From Kosakonia sacchari (GTDB taxonomy: Bacteria; Pseudomonadota; Gammaproteobacteria; Enterobacterales; Enterobacteriaceae): DNA of 64,000 nt. A model generated the notes under the pieces. That model saw nothing but the letters and a program-made list of their open reading frames with translations. It was not told the origin of the DNA and did not search any database. The translations under genes and the position numbers were made by a program. The stretch spans positions 103,907-167,906 of the forward strand of contig FOAY01000012.1 in NCBI GenBank assembly GCA_900109485.1, read 5' to 3'. Positions 8,741 through 21,313 of this stretch are shown piece by piece; within the stretch, counting starts at the first letter, position 1; each line of letters begins with the position of its first letter.

Positions 8741-11073
8741 CCAGCGTCCACCGCCGCAACCCAGGCTTTCAGTACCGCCACATCGTTCTGCCACTCCTGT
8801 TTCATCTCTTCCACCCATTCACCGACATTGTCCCACCACGCCGGAAGATCGGGAGACTGGATCTGTTGCCCCAGTTGCTGCAGATGGCGTAAACCGACAG
8901 AGCCTGCCGCGCCCTTAATCTTATGTCCCTCTTCGGTTATGCCTTTCTGATCGCGTGCCGTAAGATTTGACTCAAGCACATTGAGATAGCCCGGCATCAT
9001 TTTCTCAAAGACAGCCAGTCCGTCGGTGATCAATTTAGGCCCCACCAGCTCGATATATTGCTCAAGCATGGCCGTATCCAGCACCGTTTGTACTTTGCTG
9101 TTATCGACAGTTGTCACCTGCTCCTCCTCGTTGGCGTTTGTATCCCAGAACTTTTTAATCATGGCAGTTAATGCCGGGACCGCCAGCGGTTTGCTCAATA
9201 CGTCATTCATGCCCGCATCGAGATACTCCTGCTTGTTTTTCAGCACGTTGGCCGTCAGAGCTACCAGCGGCGGCAGATCTTCGCGCGGATAACGGCTGGT
9301 TAGCGTGCGGGAAATATCCAGCCCGGTCATGTCCGGCAGTTGAATATCCAGCAGCAGCAGATCGTATTCGCCCGGGGCAAACATCTCCAGCGCCGCGCTT
9401 CCGGTCATCGCCACATCGACGCTACAACCCAGCTTTTCCAGCACCGAGCGCGCGACAATGACATTCAGCTCAATGTCCTCAACCAGCAGCACATGCAGCG
9501 CGGGCAACGGCATATCATCATTTTCGAAAACGTCATCAACCTCTTCCGCCACTGCGGGCGCATGAACGGTCAGCGTAAAGATGGACCCGGAGCCTGGCTG
9601 GCTGCTGACAGAGATGTCACCGCCCATATTTTTGGCGAGGCGACGCGAAACGGCCAGGCCGATACCCGTCCCCGTGGCTGGCTTGCCGCCGTGACTATCT
9701 TTCACCTGGTAATACATGGCAAAGATCTTATCCTGCTCGTCGCGCGGAATACCGATACCGGAATCCTGCACTTCGAAGTGCAGCATTTCGCCTTCATCGT
9801 AGCGAACGCGCACTTCAACCTGCCCTTGCGGAGTAAATTTCACCGCATTGCTGATCAGGTTCCACAGAATCTGCCGCAAACGCGTACCGTCGGTAATCAC
9901 CTTGTGCGGCAGCGGCAACGTTGGCTCCAGTACAAAACGCAGCCCTTTTTGATGCGCCTGCAAACCGGAAAGGTTTTCCAGATCGGCGAGGAAGCTGGTG
10001 AAATCCAGCGGCTGGTTATCAAGCTGAACTTTGCGGCGCTCCATTTTATCCATGTCGATAATATCGTTGAAGATATTCCCCAGCGTCACGGCTGAGACAT
10101 GGATTGTCTTCAGGTATTTCTCTTGCTCCTGCGTTAACTCCGTGTCGAGCAGGATCCGGCTCAGGCCGACGATGCCATTCAGCGGTGTACGCAGCTCATG
10201 GCTAATCGTGGAAATGAAGGTGGTCTTATCCCGGCTGGCCCGCTCCAGCGCATCCTGGTAGCGTTTACGCTCAGTAATATCGCGGCCAAAGCCCATCAGC
10301 CCGTGGCGCTTACCCACGCGGTCGTAATAAGGCACTTTACGGATTTCGAAACAGGCTTTGCGCCCGTCCGGATAATCCAGCCACTGTTCGTAGGTCAGCG
10401 ATACGTTATGACGAAAGACTTTTTCATCGGTTTCTATCACTTTCGCTGCAGCTTCCTCCGAATAGACATCCTGCGGCTTCAGGTGAATGAGCTGCTTCTC
10501 GCTTTTACCGGTCAGCAGTTCCATCGCCCGGTTACAGCCGGAAAATTCTTTATCTTCGTTGCGGTAGAAAACCAAATCCGGTGAGGCATCAAGGAAAGAG
10601 CGCAGAAAGGAGGATTGTTGTTCGAGCTGGATCTGCGTTTGCTCACGCTCCTGCATCTCTCTTTTTAGCTGTTCAAAGGTCTCCTGGCGCTCCGCTTCAG
10701 CCTTTTCACGATCGCTGATCTCCTGGTTAAGCTGGGCAATATTATCTTTTAACTGCACATTGAGCTTCAGATCGCGATCGCGCATCTCTTCGAGTTTTTC
10801 TACCAGCCGCGATAACCGCTGGCGAGATTCTTCCAGTTGCTCAACCACCACCGATAAGAAGTAGACCGCCCACGGAGTGATCAGCAGACCAAAAAAGATC
10901 GAGCGGATGACATCAATGCTCTCCACCTGCCCCTGCAATACCATGGTGACCGCCATCTGCACGACGATTGCCAGCACCACCAGCGCTAAAGCCAGCAGCA
11001 AGGAAAAGCGCACCAGACCAAGCTTCATCATCAGATCGACGTAGTATTGCGCCAGTAAACGGATTTGCTTCAT
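8731..11073 (-). CDS. arcB: ArcB, anaerobic sensor histidine kinase (hybrid)
   Basis: ArcB senses quinone redox state and phosphorylates ArcA to repress aerobic metabolism. The 780-residue protein has two membrane helices (about 22-46 and 57-77), a leucine-zipper-like coiled coil, a PAS domain (about 150-270), the transmitter with His292 in SHELRTPLNG, a receiver domain (LLLLDIQLPD), and a C-terminal HPt domain with HKIKGAAGS. The redox cysteines known from E. coli are both present at 180 and 241. The frame extends six codons upstream, but GAGGG precedes the ATG at 11073 at good spacing. The HPt/receiver linker differs most from E. coli. Confidence 0.97.
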   Translation of the reverse strand: MKQIRLLAQYYVDLMMKLGLVRFSLLLALALVVLAIVVQMAVTMVLQGQVESIDVIRSIFFGLLITPWAVYFLSVVVEQLEESRQRLSRLVEKLEEMRDRDLKLNVQLKDNIAQLNQEISDREKAEAERQETFEQLKREMQEREQTQIQLEQQSSFLRSFLDASPDLVFYRNEDKEFSGCNRAMELLTGKSEKQLIHLKPQDVYSEEAAAKVIETDEKVFRHNVSLTYEQWLDYPDGRKACFEIRKVPYYDRVGKRHGLMGFGRDITERKRYQDALERASRDKTTFISTISHELRTPLNGIVGLSRILLDTELTQEQEKYLKTIHVSAVTLGNIFNDIIDMDKMERRKVQLDNQPLDFTSFLADLENLSGLQAHQKGLRFVLEPTLPLPHKVITDGTRLRQILWNLISNAVKFTPQGQVEVRVRYDEGEMLHFEVQDSGIGIPRDEQDKIFAMYYQVKDSHGGKPATGTGIGLAVSRRLAKNMGGDISVSSQPGSGSIFTLTVHAPAVAEEVDDVFENDDMPLPALHVLLVEDIELNVIVARSVLEKLGCSVDVAMTGSAALEMFAPGEYDLLLLDIQLPDMTGLDISRTLTSRYPREDLPPLVALTANVLKNKQEYLDAGMNDVLSKPLAVPALTAMIKKFWDTNANEEEQVTTVDNSKVQTVLDTAMLEQYIELVGPKLITDGLAVFEKMMPGYLNVLESNLTARDQKGITEEGHKIKGAAGSVGLRHLQQLGQQIQSPDLPAWWDNVGEWVEEMKQEWQNDVAVLKAWVAAVDAGKK

Positions 11074-11174
11074 AGAGTTTCCCTCGGACAATTGCGCTCA
11101 ATAATACTCAATTCTGGGCAAGGGATTGAAGCTTGTGTGAAAAATGCGGTGAGAGTTAAGGTTTCGTCGCCGGT

Positions 11175-12101
11175 TCAGGCGGGCAATTGCCAGCAACGTC
11201 CAAGCGCCGAACCTTGTCCGCCCTGCTCGTTCAGATAACGATCCAGCTCCACCATGCCGGTCCAGCGGTTTTCGCACCACAGCGGCGCCAGCAGCGTCGG
11301 GCGGCGCGCGCTGGCGGAAACGCGGTGATAAATCACCTCTGGCGGCGTATGGCGAATCATCTCTCCGGCAATAACGGTATACTCTTCCAGGCCAATACCG
11401 TTCAGGCGACCAGCTTCCCATGCCTTCGCCATAATACTGCCTTTCACGATATGCAGCGGATGCAGCTTAATGCCATCAACGCCAGCATCTGTAACGCGCT
11501 GGAGGGTCTCCAGGCAATCCACGTGACGTTCCCCTGGTAACCCGACAATCAAATGCGTGCAGACCTTCAGGCCGCGTTTACGGGCCTGCTGCGCCGTTTT
11601 CTGGTAGCAGGCGAAATCATGCCCACGGTTGATGCGATGCAGCGTTTTATCGTGAGCGGTTTGCAGGCCCAATTCCAGCCACACTTCATAGCCCTGTTGA
11701 TGGTATTCACAAAGCAAATCCAGCACCGCTTCCGGCACGCAATCAGGGCGCGTGCCGACGCACAAACCCACAATATTCGCCTGGCTTATCGCCTGCTGGT
11801 ACATCGACCGTAGCACCTGCACTTCCGCCCAGGTGCTGGTGTAAGCCTGGAAATAGGCGAGATAGCGACGTGCGCGATTGACGAGGTTCGCCTGATGAGC
11901 AAGCTGGTCAGCAATGGATTGGTGCTGCTGTGCCTCATCGGCAAAAGAAGCGACATTACAGAACGTACACCCGCCGCGACCAATGGTGCCATCGCGGTTT
12001 GGACAGCTAAAACCGCCATGCAAAGTGAGTTTATGGACTTTTTCTCCATACCGGCGAGCAAGATCCCCACCAAACATATTGACTAATTTCTGTAACTGCA
12101 T
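11175..12101 (-). CDS. yhcC: YhcC, radical SAM family protein
   Basis: This is a radical S-adenosylmethionine protein of the YhcC/Elp3-like TIGR01212 group; its substrate is not established as far as I know. The iron-sulfur cysteines are at 33, 45 and 48 in the spacing C-X11-C-X2-C, longer than the classic CX3CX2C. GLCVGTRPDC and ELGLQ follow, as in other members. The frame is open back to 12155; I chose the ATG at 12101, which gives the usual MQLQKLVNMFGGDL start and 308 residues, but no strong ribosome-binding site distinguishes the starts. It is encoded between arcB and the gltB leader. Confidence 0.88.
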   Translation of the reverse strand: MQLQKLVNMFGGDLARRYGEKVHKLTLHGGFSCPNRDGTIGRGGCTFCNVASFADEAQQHQSIADQLAHQANLVNRARRYLAYFQAYTSTWAEVQVLRSMYQQAISQANIVGLCVGTRPDCVPEAVLDLLCEYHQQGYEVWLELGLQTAHDKTLHRINRGHDFACYQKTAQQARKRGLKVCTHLIVGLPGERHVDCLETLQRVTDAGVDGIKLHPLHIVKGSIMAKAWEAGRLNGIGLEEYTVIAGEMIRHTPPEVIYHRVSASARRPTLLAPLWCENRWTGMVELDRYLNEQGGQGSALGRCWQLPA

Positions 12102-12155
12102 AATCTGAAAGGCCGCCCAAACGAAAGGGCGTAGCCTGCCACTTTTAGCTTTCAT

Positions 12156-12773
12156 CGGCGATGACCTGGATCAATCGCCCCGGAAGGCTTTTATTCATTG
12201 CATAAACAGTCAATATAATCGCAATTTCATTCACCTCAAAGGCGATTACTTTTCCTTATATTCCTGCCTTATTTTGCAGAAATACGCGCATAAGTGAAAA
12301 ACAGTGACTTCATGCAACTCCCACCCGCACAGCAGAATAAAAATCTGCCGTTAAAGATACACTCAGGACAGAACATCAGAAACTACGCTTTGGTATAGTG
12401 AGTCAGATCACACTCCGCTACCGCTTGTCGTTGCGCTTTCTGAATGTAAAAAACATTAAATAAATATAAATATCAAACAGATAAACCATCTTTAGCACAT
12501 TTTTGTATAAATAAGCTCGGCATTTGACCTGTGTACGGATTCCCGATAACTTGGGAATCCGCTGGAAGCTTTCTGGATGAGCAGTCTGCTCATCATATTT
12601 ATGCAGTAATTGAGATTCCCTCTTAAGCAAGTCCTCAACACTTGTGTATCGATGCGAAAAGGAAATTAAAGAGGGCGACATGCGAGGCATATGCCCCGTC
12701 GCCATGCTCTTTTTGCGCCTGTGCGTATCGATCAACGGAGGGTGTCTCGTAGAGCCTGGGGAGGTTCACTGAT
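12156..12773 (+). promoter_or_regulatory. gltB upstream region and structured leader (618 bp without a main gene)
   Basis: The left part is AT-rich, with a -10-like TATAAA at 12506-12511; no convincing -35 is seen, which would fit an activator-dependent (Lrp-type) promoter. Two hairpins follow. CGGATTCCC/GGGAATCCG occupies 12536-12544 and 12553-12561. GATGAGCA/TGCTCATC occupies 12576-12583 and 12587-12594. GGGGAGG at 12757-12763 is the gltB ribosome-binding site. Two overlapping short reading frames (12680-12772 and 12691-12822) lie just before and across the gltB start. Promoter and Lrp assignments are inference. Confidence 0.6.
12680..12772 (+). CDS. Possible 30-residue leader peptide upstream of gltB
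   Basis: ATG at 12680 is preceded by GAGGG at four bases' spacing. It opens 30 codons ([12 protein letters not shown]..., ending GEVH) and stops with TGA at 12770-12772, one base before the gltB ATG. Such an arrangement would couple leader and gltB translation. A second frame starting at ATG 12691 reads MPRRHAL..PVR. It resembles the N-terminal extension once assigned to E. coli GltB (PRRHALSVPVR, from memory), but here it runs out of frame into gltB. Either frame may be only a by-product of conserved RNA. Expression is unproven. Confidence 0.3.
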   Translation: MRGICPVAMLFLRLCVSINGGCLVEPGEVH

Positions 12774-15700
12774 ATGTTGTACGATAAATCTCTCGAGAGA
12801 GATAACTGTGGTTTCGGCCTGATCGCCCACATAGAAGGCGAACCTAGCCACAAGGTAGTGCGTACCGCTATTCACGCACTGGCCCGAATGCAGCACCGTG
12901 GCGCAATCCTTGCCGATGGTAAAACCGGCGATGGTTGCGGCCTGTTGCTGCAAAAACCCGACCGTTTCTTCCGTATTGTGGCGGAAGAGCGCGGCTGGCG
13001 CTTAGCCAAAAATTACGCCGTGGGCATGCTGTTCCTGAATCAGGATCCAGAAAAAGCCAGCGCGTCGCGTCGCGTTGTTGAAGAAGAGCTGCAACAAGAA
13101 ACCCTGTCGATCGTCGGCTGGCGCGATGTGCCAACCAACGAAGGGGTGCTCGGTGAAATCGCCCTCTCCTCGCTGCCTCGTATTGAACAAATTTTCGTGA
13201 ACGCCCCCGCAGGCTGGCGCCCGCGCGATATGGAGCGTCGTCTGTTTATCGCCCGTCGCCGCATTGAAAAACGCCTGCAGGAAGATAAAGAGTTCTACGT
13301 TTGTAGCCTCTCCAATCTGGTGAACATCTATAAAGGTCTGTGTATGCCGGCGGATCTGCCGCGCTTTTACCTGGATCTGGCGGATCTGCGTCTGGAATCG
13401 GCCATTTGCCTGTTCCACCAGCGCTTCTCCACCAACACCGTACCACGCTGGCCGCTGGCGCAGCCGTTCCGCTACCTGGCGCACAACGGTGAAATCAACA
13501 CCATTACCGGTAACCGTCAGTGGGCGCGCGCACGTACCTACAAATTCAAAACGCCGTTGATCCCGGATCTTCATGATGCCGCGCCGTTCGTCAACGAAAC
13601 CGGTTCTGACTCCAGCTCAATGGATAACATGCTCGAGCTGCTGCTGGCAGGCGGGATGGATATCGTGCGTGCCATGCGTTTGCTGGTACCGCCAGCCTGG
13701 CAGAATAACCCGGATATGGATCCGGACCTGCGCAGCTTCTTCGACTTTAACTCCATGCACATGGAACCGTGGGATGGTCCGGCGGGCATCGTTATGTCTG
13801 ATGGTCGTTTCGCTGCCTGTAACCTCGATCGTAACGGTCTGCGCCCGGCGCGCTATGTCGTCACCAAAGATAAGCTGATCACCTGCGCTTCAGAAGTGGG
13901 GATCTGGGATTATCAGCCGGACGAAGTGGTCGAAAAAGGCCGTGTCGGCCCGGGCGAGCTGATGGTTATCGATACCCGCGACGGGCGCATTCTGCACTCG
14001 GCCGAAACCGATGACGATCTGAAAAGCCGCCACCCGTATAAAGAGTGGATGGCGAAAAACGTTCGCCGTCTGGTGCCGTTTGAAGATCTGCCTGACGAAG
14101 AAGTCGGTACCCGCGAGATGGACGACGACCTGCTGGCAAGCTACCAGAAGCAGTTTAACTACAGCTTTGAAGAGCTGGATTCGGTTATCCGCGTGCTGGG
14201 TGAAAATGGTCAGGAAGCGGTCGGCTCCATGGGCGATGACACCCCGTTTGCGGTGCTCTCCAGCCAGCCGCGCATTATTTATGACTACTTCCGCCAGCAG
14301 TTCGCGCAGGTCACCAACCCGCCGATCGATCCGCTGCGTGAAGCCCACGTTATGTCGCTGGCTACCAGCATCGGTCGCGAAATGAATGTCTTCTGCGAAG
14401 CGGAAGGCCAGGCACATCGCCTGAGTTTCAAATCACCGATCCTGCTGTACTCCGATTTCAAGCAACTGACGACGATGGAAGAGGAGCACTACCGCGCTGA
14501 CACGCTGGACATCACCTTCGACGTGACCGAAACGTCGCTGGAAGAGACCGTCAAAGCGCTGTGCGATAAAGCAGAGCAGATGGTGCGTAACGGTACGGTA
14601 TTGCTGGTGCTCTCTGATCGAAACATCGCCAAAAATCGCCTGCCGGTTCCGGCGCCGATGGCGGTGGGCGCGATCCAGACTCGCCTGGTGGATAAGAGCC
14701 TGCGCTGCGATGCCAACATTATTGTTGAAACAGCAAGTGCCCGCGACCCGCACCACTTTGCGGTGCTGCTCGGCTTCGGCGCGACGGCCATCTACCCGTA
14801 CCTGGCGTATGAAACGCTGGCGAAACTGGTCGACAACCATGCCATCGAGAAAAATTACCGCACAGTGATGCTGAACTACCGTAACGGCATCAATAAAGGG
14901 CTGTACAAGATCATGTCCAAAATGGGCATTTCGACGATCGCCTCATACCGCTGCTCAAAACTGTTTGAAGCCGTGGGCCTGCACGATGACGTTGCTGCGC
15001 TCTGCTTCCAGGGCGTTATCAGCCGTATCGGCGGCGCGGGCTTTAGCGACTTCCAGCAGGATCTGCTGAACCTCTCTAAACTGGCCTGGCTGGCGCGTAA
15101 ACCGCTGTCGCAGGGCGGCCTGCTGAAATATGTCCACGGCGGCGAATACCACGCTTATAACCCGGATGTCGTGCGCACGCTGCAACAGGCAGTACAGAGC
15201 GGAGAGTACAGCGATTATCAGGAATATGCGAAGCTGGTTAACGAACGCCCGGCGGCTACGCTGCGCGATTTGCTGGCCATCACGCCGAACGGTGAAGCGG
15301 TCAGTCTGAAAGATGTGGAACCGGCGACCGAGCTGTTTAAACGCTTCGATACCGCGGCGATGTCCATCGGCGCGCTCAGCCCGGAAGCCCACGAAGCGCT
15401 GGCAGAAGCGATGAACAGCATCGGCGGCAACTCTAACTCCGGTGAAGGCGGTGAAGACCCTGCGCGTTACGGCACCAATAAAGTGTCGCGTATCAAGCAG
15501 GTTGCTTCTGGTCGCTTTGGCGTCACCCCGGCATACCTGGTGAATGCGGATGTCATTCAGATCAAAGTCGCCCAGGGGGCAAAACCGGGCGAAGGCGGTC
15601 AGTTACCGGGTGACAAAGTCACACCGTACATCGCCAAACTGCGCTACTCCGTACCCGGCGTAACGCTGATCTCTCCGCCGCCGCACCACGATATCTACTC

Positions 15701-17234
15701 TATCGAGGATCTGGCGCAGCTGATTTTCGACCTGAAGCAGGTCAACCCGAAAGCGATGATCTCCGTGAAGCTGGTTTCCGAACCGGGCGTCGGTACCATC
15801 GCTACCGGTGTGGCGAAAGCCTATGCCGATCTGATCACTATCGCCGGTTACGACGGCGGTACTGGCGCAAGCCCGCTCTCTTCGGTGAAATATGCCGGTT
15901 GTCCGTGGGAACTGGGGCTGGTGGAAACCCAGCAGGCGCTGGTCGCGAACGGTTTGCGTCACAAGATCCGTTTGCAGGTGGATGGCGGCCTGAAAACCGG
16001 GCAGGACATCATCAAAGCCGCAATTCTGGGCGCCGAAAGCTTTGGTTTCGGTACCGGGCCAATGGTGGCGCTGGGCTGTAAATACCTGAGAATTTGTCAC
16101 CTGAACAACTGCGCAACCGGCGTAGCGACTCAGGATGACAAACTGCGTAAGAATCACTATCACGGTCTGCCGTTCAAAGTGACCAACTACTTTGAATTTA
16201 TCGCCCGTGAAACCCGCGAGTTAATGGCGCAGCTGGGCGTGAAACGCCTGGTCGATCTGATTGGCCGCACCGACCTGCTGAAAGAGCTGGACGGTTTTAC
16301 CGCCAAGCAGCAGAAACTGGATCTGGCGAAGCTGCTGGAAACCGCCGAGCCGCACCCAGGCAAAGCGCTGTACTGCACGGAAAACAACCCGCCGTTTGAT
16401 AATGGCGTGCTGAACGCGCAGTTATTGCAGCAGGCGAAACCGTATGTCGATGAGAAGCAGAGCAAAACTTTCTGGTTCGATATCCGCAACACCGATCGTT
16501 CCGTGGGCGCTTTGCTGTCTGGCTATATCGCGCAATCTCACGGCGATCAGGGGCTGGCAGCCGATCCGATTAAAGCGCATTTCAGCGGCACCGCAGGCCA
16601 GAGCTTCGGCGTGTGGAACGCAGGCGGCGTTGAACTCTATCTGACCGGCGATGCCAACGACTATGTGGGTAAAGGTATGGCGGGCGGTTTGTTGGCGGTG
16701 CGTCCGCCGGTGGGTTCGGCCTTCCGTAGCCATGAAGCGAGCATTATCGGTAACACCTGCCTGTATGGCGCAACCGGCGGTCGTTTGTACGCGGCGGGCC
16801 GTGCAGGCGAACGTTTTGCGGTGCGTAACTCCGGCGCCATCACGGTTGTAGAAGGCATCGGCGACAACGGCTGTGAATATATGACCGGCGGCATTGTTTG
16901 CGTGCTGGGTAAAACTGGCGTTAACTTTGGCGCAGGGATGACCGGTGGCTTTGCCTATGTACTGGATGAAGACGGTGAATTCCGTAAACGCGTTAACCCG
17001 GAGCTGGTGGAAGTGCTGAGCGTCGATGACCTCGCCATCCATGAAGAGCATCTGCGCGGTCTGATCACCGAGCATGTGCACCATACCGGTTCTCAGCGCG
17101 GCGAAGAGATCCTGGCGAACTGGCCGGCATTCTCGTCGAAATTCGCCCTGGTGAAACCGAAATCCAGCGATGTAAAAGCCCTGTTAGGTCACCGTAGTCG
17201 TAGCGCGGCAGAGTTGCGCGTGCAGGCGCAGTAA
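12774..17234 (+). CDS. gltB: GltB, glutamate synthase (NADPH) large subunit
   Basis: GltB transfers the amide of glutamine to 2-oxoglutarate, making two glutamates, with electrons from GltD. The 1486-residue precursor should lose 11 residues to expose the catalytic Cys12 (CGFGL) of the Ntn-type glutaminase domain. Central, FMN-binding synthase ([14 protein letters not shown]) and C-terminal beta-helix domains follow. The [3Fe-4S] cysteines lie in [12 protein letters not shown]. The start is fixed by GGGGAGG before the ATG and by an in-frame TAG at 12750. gltD follows after nine bases. With glutamine synthetase this enzyme carries ammonia assimilation. Confidence 0.97.
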   Translation: MLYDKSLERDNCGFGLIAHIEGEPSHKVVRTAIHALARMQHRGAILADGKTGDGCGLLLQKPDRFFRIVAEERGWRLAKNYAVGMLFLNQDPEKASASRRVVEEELQQETLSIVGWRDVPTNEGVLGEIALSSLPRIEQIFVNAPAGWRPRDMERRLFIARRRIEKRLQEDKEFYVCSLSNLVNIYKGLCMPADLPRFYLDLADLRLESAICLFHQRFSTNTVPRWPLAQPFRYLAHNGEINTITGNRQWARARTYKFKTPLIPDLHDAAPFVNETGSDSSSMDNMLELLLAGGMDIVRAMRLLVPPAWQNNPDMDPDLRSFFDFNSMHMEPWDGPAGIVMSDGRFAACNLDRNGLRPARYVVTKDKLITCASEVGIWDYQPDEVVEKGRVGPGELMVIDTRDGRILHSAETDDDLKSRHPYKEWMAKNVRRLVPFEDLPDEEVGTREMDDDLLASYQKQFNYSFEELDSVIRVLGENGQEAVGSMGDDTPFAVLSSQPRIIYDYFRQQFAQVTNPPIDPLREAHVMSLATSIGREMNVFCEAEGQAHRLSFKSPILLYSDFKQLTTMEEEHYRADTLDITFDVTETSLEETVKALCDKAEQMVRNGTVLLVLSDRNIAKNRLPVPAPMAVGAIQTRLVDKSLRCDANIIVETASARDPHHFAVLLGFGATAIYPYLAYETLAKLVDNHAIEKNYRTVMLNYRNGINKGLYKIMSKMGISTIASYRCSKLFEAVGLHDDVAALCFQGVISRIGGAGFSDFQQDLLNLSKLAWLARKPLSQGGLLKYVHGGEYHAYNPDVVRTLQQAVQSGEYSDYQEYAKLVNERPAATLRDLLAITPNGEAVSLKDVEPATELFKRFDTAAMSIGALSPEAHEALAEAMNSIGGNSNSGEGGEDPARYGTNKVSRIKQVASGRFGVTPAYLVNADVIQIKVAQGAKPGEGGQLPGDKVTPYIAKLRYSVPGVTLISPPPHHDIYSIEDLAQLIFDLKQVNPKAMISVKLVSEPGVGTIATGVAKAYADLITIAGYDGGTGASPLSSVKYAGCPWELGLVETQQALVANGLRHKIRLQVDGGLKTGQDIIKAAILGAESFGFGTGPMVALGCKYLRICHLNNCATGVATQDDKLRKNHYHGLPFKVTNYFEFIARETRELMAQLGVKRLVDLIGRTDLLKELDGFTAKQQKLDLAKLLETAEPHPGKALYCTENNPPFDNGVLNAQLLQQAKPYVDEKQSKTFWFDIRNTDRSVGALLSGYIAQSHGDQGLAADPIKAHFSGTAGQSFGVWNAGGVELYLTGDANDYVGKGMAGGLLAVRPPVGSAFRSHEASIIGNTCLYGATGGRLYAAGRAGERFAVRNSGAITVVEGIGDNGCEYMTGGIVCVLGKTGVNFGAGMTGGFAYVLDEDGEFRKRVNPELVEVLSVDDLAIHEEHLRGLITEHVHHTGSQRGEEILANWPAFSSKFALVKPKSSDVKALLGHRSRSAAELRVQAQ

Positions 17235-18662
<1,428 letters not shown>

Positions 18663-18680
18663 TACCCATGTAGCGACCCA

Positions 18681-18706
18681 AAAGGAGGCTTCGGCCTCCT
18701 TTTTTA
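18681..18706 (+). terminator. Intrinsic terminator of gltBD
   Basis: AAAGGAGGC (18681-18689) pairs with GCCTCCTTT (18694-18702) around a stable TTCG tetraloop, followed by more T's. It lies 18 bases after the gltD stop. Confidence 0.9.
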
Positions 18707-18726
18707 TTGGCGGATCGCGGATAGTA

Positions 18727-18750
18727 AAACAGGGCCATTCGGCCCTGTTT
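18727..18750 (-). terminator. Intrinsic terminator of sspAB
   Basis: AAACAGGGCC (18727-18736) pairs with GGCCCTGTTT (18741-18750). Read leftward, the stem follows the sspB stop by two bases and is followed by TTTTACT. It faces the gltD terminator across about 20 bases. Confidence 0.85.
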
Positions 18751-18752
18751 GA

Positions 18753-19256
18753 TTACTTAACCACCCGCAACGACGGGCGTCCACCGCGCGGCGGCGGATC
18801 GTCATCAGGGTCATTGTCCTGATCGTCAGCATGATCGGGTTTATCACCGTCGATAACCGACATCACCGTCTCGCCTTCCTGCTCTGGAGTCTCGAGGTCG
18901 TCATTCAGCATGGCGACGTCTTCATCGTAGGCAGCTTCCGGTTCGAACATAGTGCCTGCGCCGTTTTCACGGGCGTAAATAGCCAGCACGGCCGCCATCG
19001 GCACCGCAACCTGACGCGGCACGCCGCCGAAGCGCGCATTGAAACGCACCTCGTCGTTCGCCAGCTCCAGGTTACCTACCGCGCGCGGCGCGATGTTCAA
19101 CACGATTTGACCGTCACGCGCATACTCCATCGGCACGCGAACATCCGGCAACGTCACATCAACAACCAGATGCGGCGTTAGCTGGTTATCCAGCAGCCAT
19201 TCATAGAAAGCCCGCAGCAGATACGGACGGCGTGGAGACAGTTGTGACAAATCCAT
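18753..19256 (-). CDS. sspB: SspB, ClpXP adaptor for ssrA-tagged proteins
   Basis: SspB dimers bind the ssrA tag on stalled-ribosome products and deliver them to ClpXP. The 167-residue protein has the folded tag-binding domain (about residues 5-115), a long acidic flexible linker rich in Asp and Glu, and the C-terminal ClpX-docking tail GRPSLRVVK. The start follows the sspA stop by only four bases, so it is translated from the sspAB message. The linker is slightly longer than in E. coli (165 residues). Confidence 0.96.
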   Translation of the reverse strand: MDLSQLSPRRPYLLRAFYEWLLDNQLTPHLVVDVTLPDVRVPMEYARDGQIVLNIAPRAVGNLELANDEVRFNARFGGVPRQVAVPMAAVLAIYARENGAGTMFEPEAAYDEDVAMLNDDLETPEQEGETVMSVIDGDKPDHADDQDNDPDDDPPPRGGRPSLRVVK

Positions 19257-19260
19257 TCAA

Positions 19261-19899
19261 TTAACCCCGGCCAAGGCGCATTTCGCGCTCGGCTTCAGTC
19301 AGAGAAGCCAGGAAGGAATCACGCTCAAATACGCGCGTCATATATCCTTTCAGCTCTTTGGCTCCTGCACCGCTCAGCTCGATGCCCAGTACCGGTAAGC
19401 GCCACAGCAGCGGTGCGAGGTAGCAGTCAACGAGGCTGAACTCGTCGTTCAGGAAGTAAGGTTTCTGGGTGAACAGCGGACCAATTGCCAGCAGCTCTTC
19501 ACGCAGTTGTTTCCGGGCAGCATCGGCCTGTGCGCCGCTGTTGTTCTGGATGATATTCATCAGGGAATACCAGTCCTTTTCAATGCGATGCATGTACAGG
19601 CGGCTTTCACCGCGCGCGACCGGGTAAACCGGCATTAGCGGCGGATGCGGGAAACGCTCGTCCAGATATTCCATAATGATGCGTGATTCCCACAGGGTGA
19701 GTTCACGATCTACAAGTGTCGGTACGCTTTGATTCGGGTTGAGGTCAATCAGATCCTGAGGAGGATTATCCTTTTCCACGTGCTCAATTTCGAAGCTGAC
19801 ACCTTTTTCGGCCAGCACGATACGGACCTGATGGCTATAGATGTCCACAGGACCAGAAAACAGCGTCATTACCGAACGTTTGTTGGCAGCGACAGCCAT
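19261..19899 (-). CDS. sspA: SspA, stringent starvation protein A (RNA polymerase-associated)
   Basis: SspA binds RNA polymerase-sigma70 and acts in starvation and acid stress, lowering H-NS levels in E. coli. It is 212 residues with a glutathione S-transferase fold: thioredoxin-like N-terminal domain (VMTLFSGPVDIYSHQVRI) and a helical C-terminal domain. It has no catalytic GST residues that I can identify. The conserved surface motif ERFPHPPLMPVYP is present. It heads the sspAB operon, downstream of rpsI. Confidence 0.96.
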   Translation of the reverse strand: MAVAANKRSVMTLFSGPVDIYSHQVRIVLAEKGVSFEIEHVEKDNPPQDLIDLNPNQSVPTLVDRELTLWESRIIMEYLDERFPHPPLMPVYPVARGESRLYMHRIEKDWYSLMNIIQNNSGAQADAARKQLREELLAIGPLFTQKPYFLNDEFSLVDCYLAPLLWRLPVLGIELSGAGAKELKGYMTRVFERDSFLASLTEAEREMRLGRG

Positions 19900-20154
19900 G
19901 AAAACCTCCAGGTATATTCAAGAATTTACTGCTACCGGACTTACTCGACCGGTCAGATGTGAGTTACCTACCCGCCCGTACTGTCACTTTCGTTCAGGAA
20001 GCAAACAAAAAATGAACAATCCCAGCCATTTGGGCAGAAAATTGGATGATAGTTTACCAGATTTTGCGGGGTTTGTGGTGAGGGGATTCTGCAAATGCTG
20101 AAAAAGACGCAATAAATGATTGATTACTGTGGATAACACGTTTTTTATCCATAG
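19900..20154 (-). promoter_or_regulatory. sspA upstream region (gap between rpsI terminator and sspA)
   Basis: These 255 bases separate the rpsI terminator from sspA and hold no plausible gene. The region just before sspA contains a GGAGGTTTT ribosome-binding site (leftward). The sspA promoter is presumably here, but I could not pick a convincing -10/-35 pair. Confidence 0.4.
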
Positions 20155-20180
20155 AAAAACCCGGCTTGCACCGGGTTTTT
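20155..20180 (-). terminator. Intrinsic terminator of rplM-rpsI
   Basis: AAAAACCCGG (20155-20164) pairs with CCGGGTTTTT (20171-20180), 10 bp around CTTGCA. It is symmetric with A and T tracts on both sides, and lies about 30 bases beyond the rpsI stop when read leftward. Confidence 0.85.
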
Positions 20181-20211
20181 TCGCCAATCGTTCTGCCGAA
20201 GCAGAAAGCAA

Positions 20212-20607
<396 letters not shown>

Positions 20608-20619
20608 CTATAATCCCGA

Positions 20620-21072
<453 letters not shown>

Positions 21073-21206
21073 TTACACGTTGGTGAACACCCAAACGCCT
21101 AAATACAAGTGAGGTTCACACGACATTGTCCAGTAAACCTACCCCTTCGGATATGTTTAGCCGGCACACAAGAGTTTCGGGAAAAAAACCTTGTAGTAAC
21201 GTGGGG

Positions 21207-21242
21207 TCGCAGGATTATAGAGAAGTCGTGGGCAAAGATCGA
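21207..21242 (-). promoter_or_regulatory. Probable sigma-70 promoter of rplM-rpsI
   Basis: Read leftward, TATAAT (bases 21219-21214) is preceded at 17 bp by a weak -35 TCGATC (21242-21237) and followed by a GC-rich discriminator (CCTGCGACC). The start would be near 21207, about 159 bases before rplM. The perfect -10 and GC discriminator resemble stringently controlled ribosomal promoters. Confidence 0.65.
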
Positions 21243-21282
21243 CCCCTTTTTGTGATTTGGCACGGCTTTTGTGCAAGGCGAA

Positions 21283-21305
21283 TCCCTTTCCCACTGGGAA
21301 AGGGA
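21283..21305. repeat. 10-bp inverted repeat between zapE and rplM
   Basis: TCCCTTTCCC (21283-21292) is mirrored by GGGAAAGGGA (21296-21305) around ACT. It lies eight bases past the zapE stop. No T-run follows on either strand, so termination is doubtful; it may mark the zapE mRNA 3' end. Confidence 0.55.
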
Positions 21306-21313
21306 GTTACCGA

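Noticed and set aside
9340..10095. A 251-codon rightward frame opposite arcB
   Set aside because: Antisense shadow of a fully recognisable sensor kinase, with no start signals.
12418..12735. A 105-codon leftward frame in the gltB leader
   Set aside because: Biased lysine and arginine composition, no ribosome-binding site, and it crosses the conserved leader hairpins.
12680..12773. An N-terminally extended GltB
   Set aside because: An in-frame TAG at 12750 blocks it, and the catalytic cysteine propeptide already starts at 12774.
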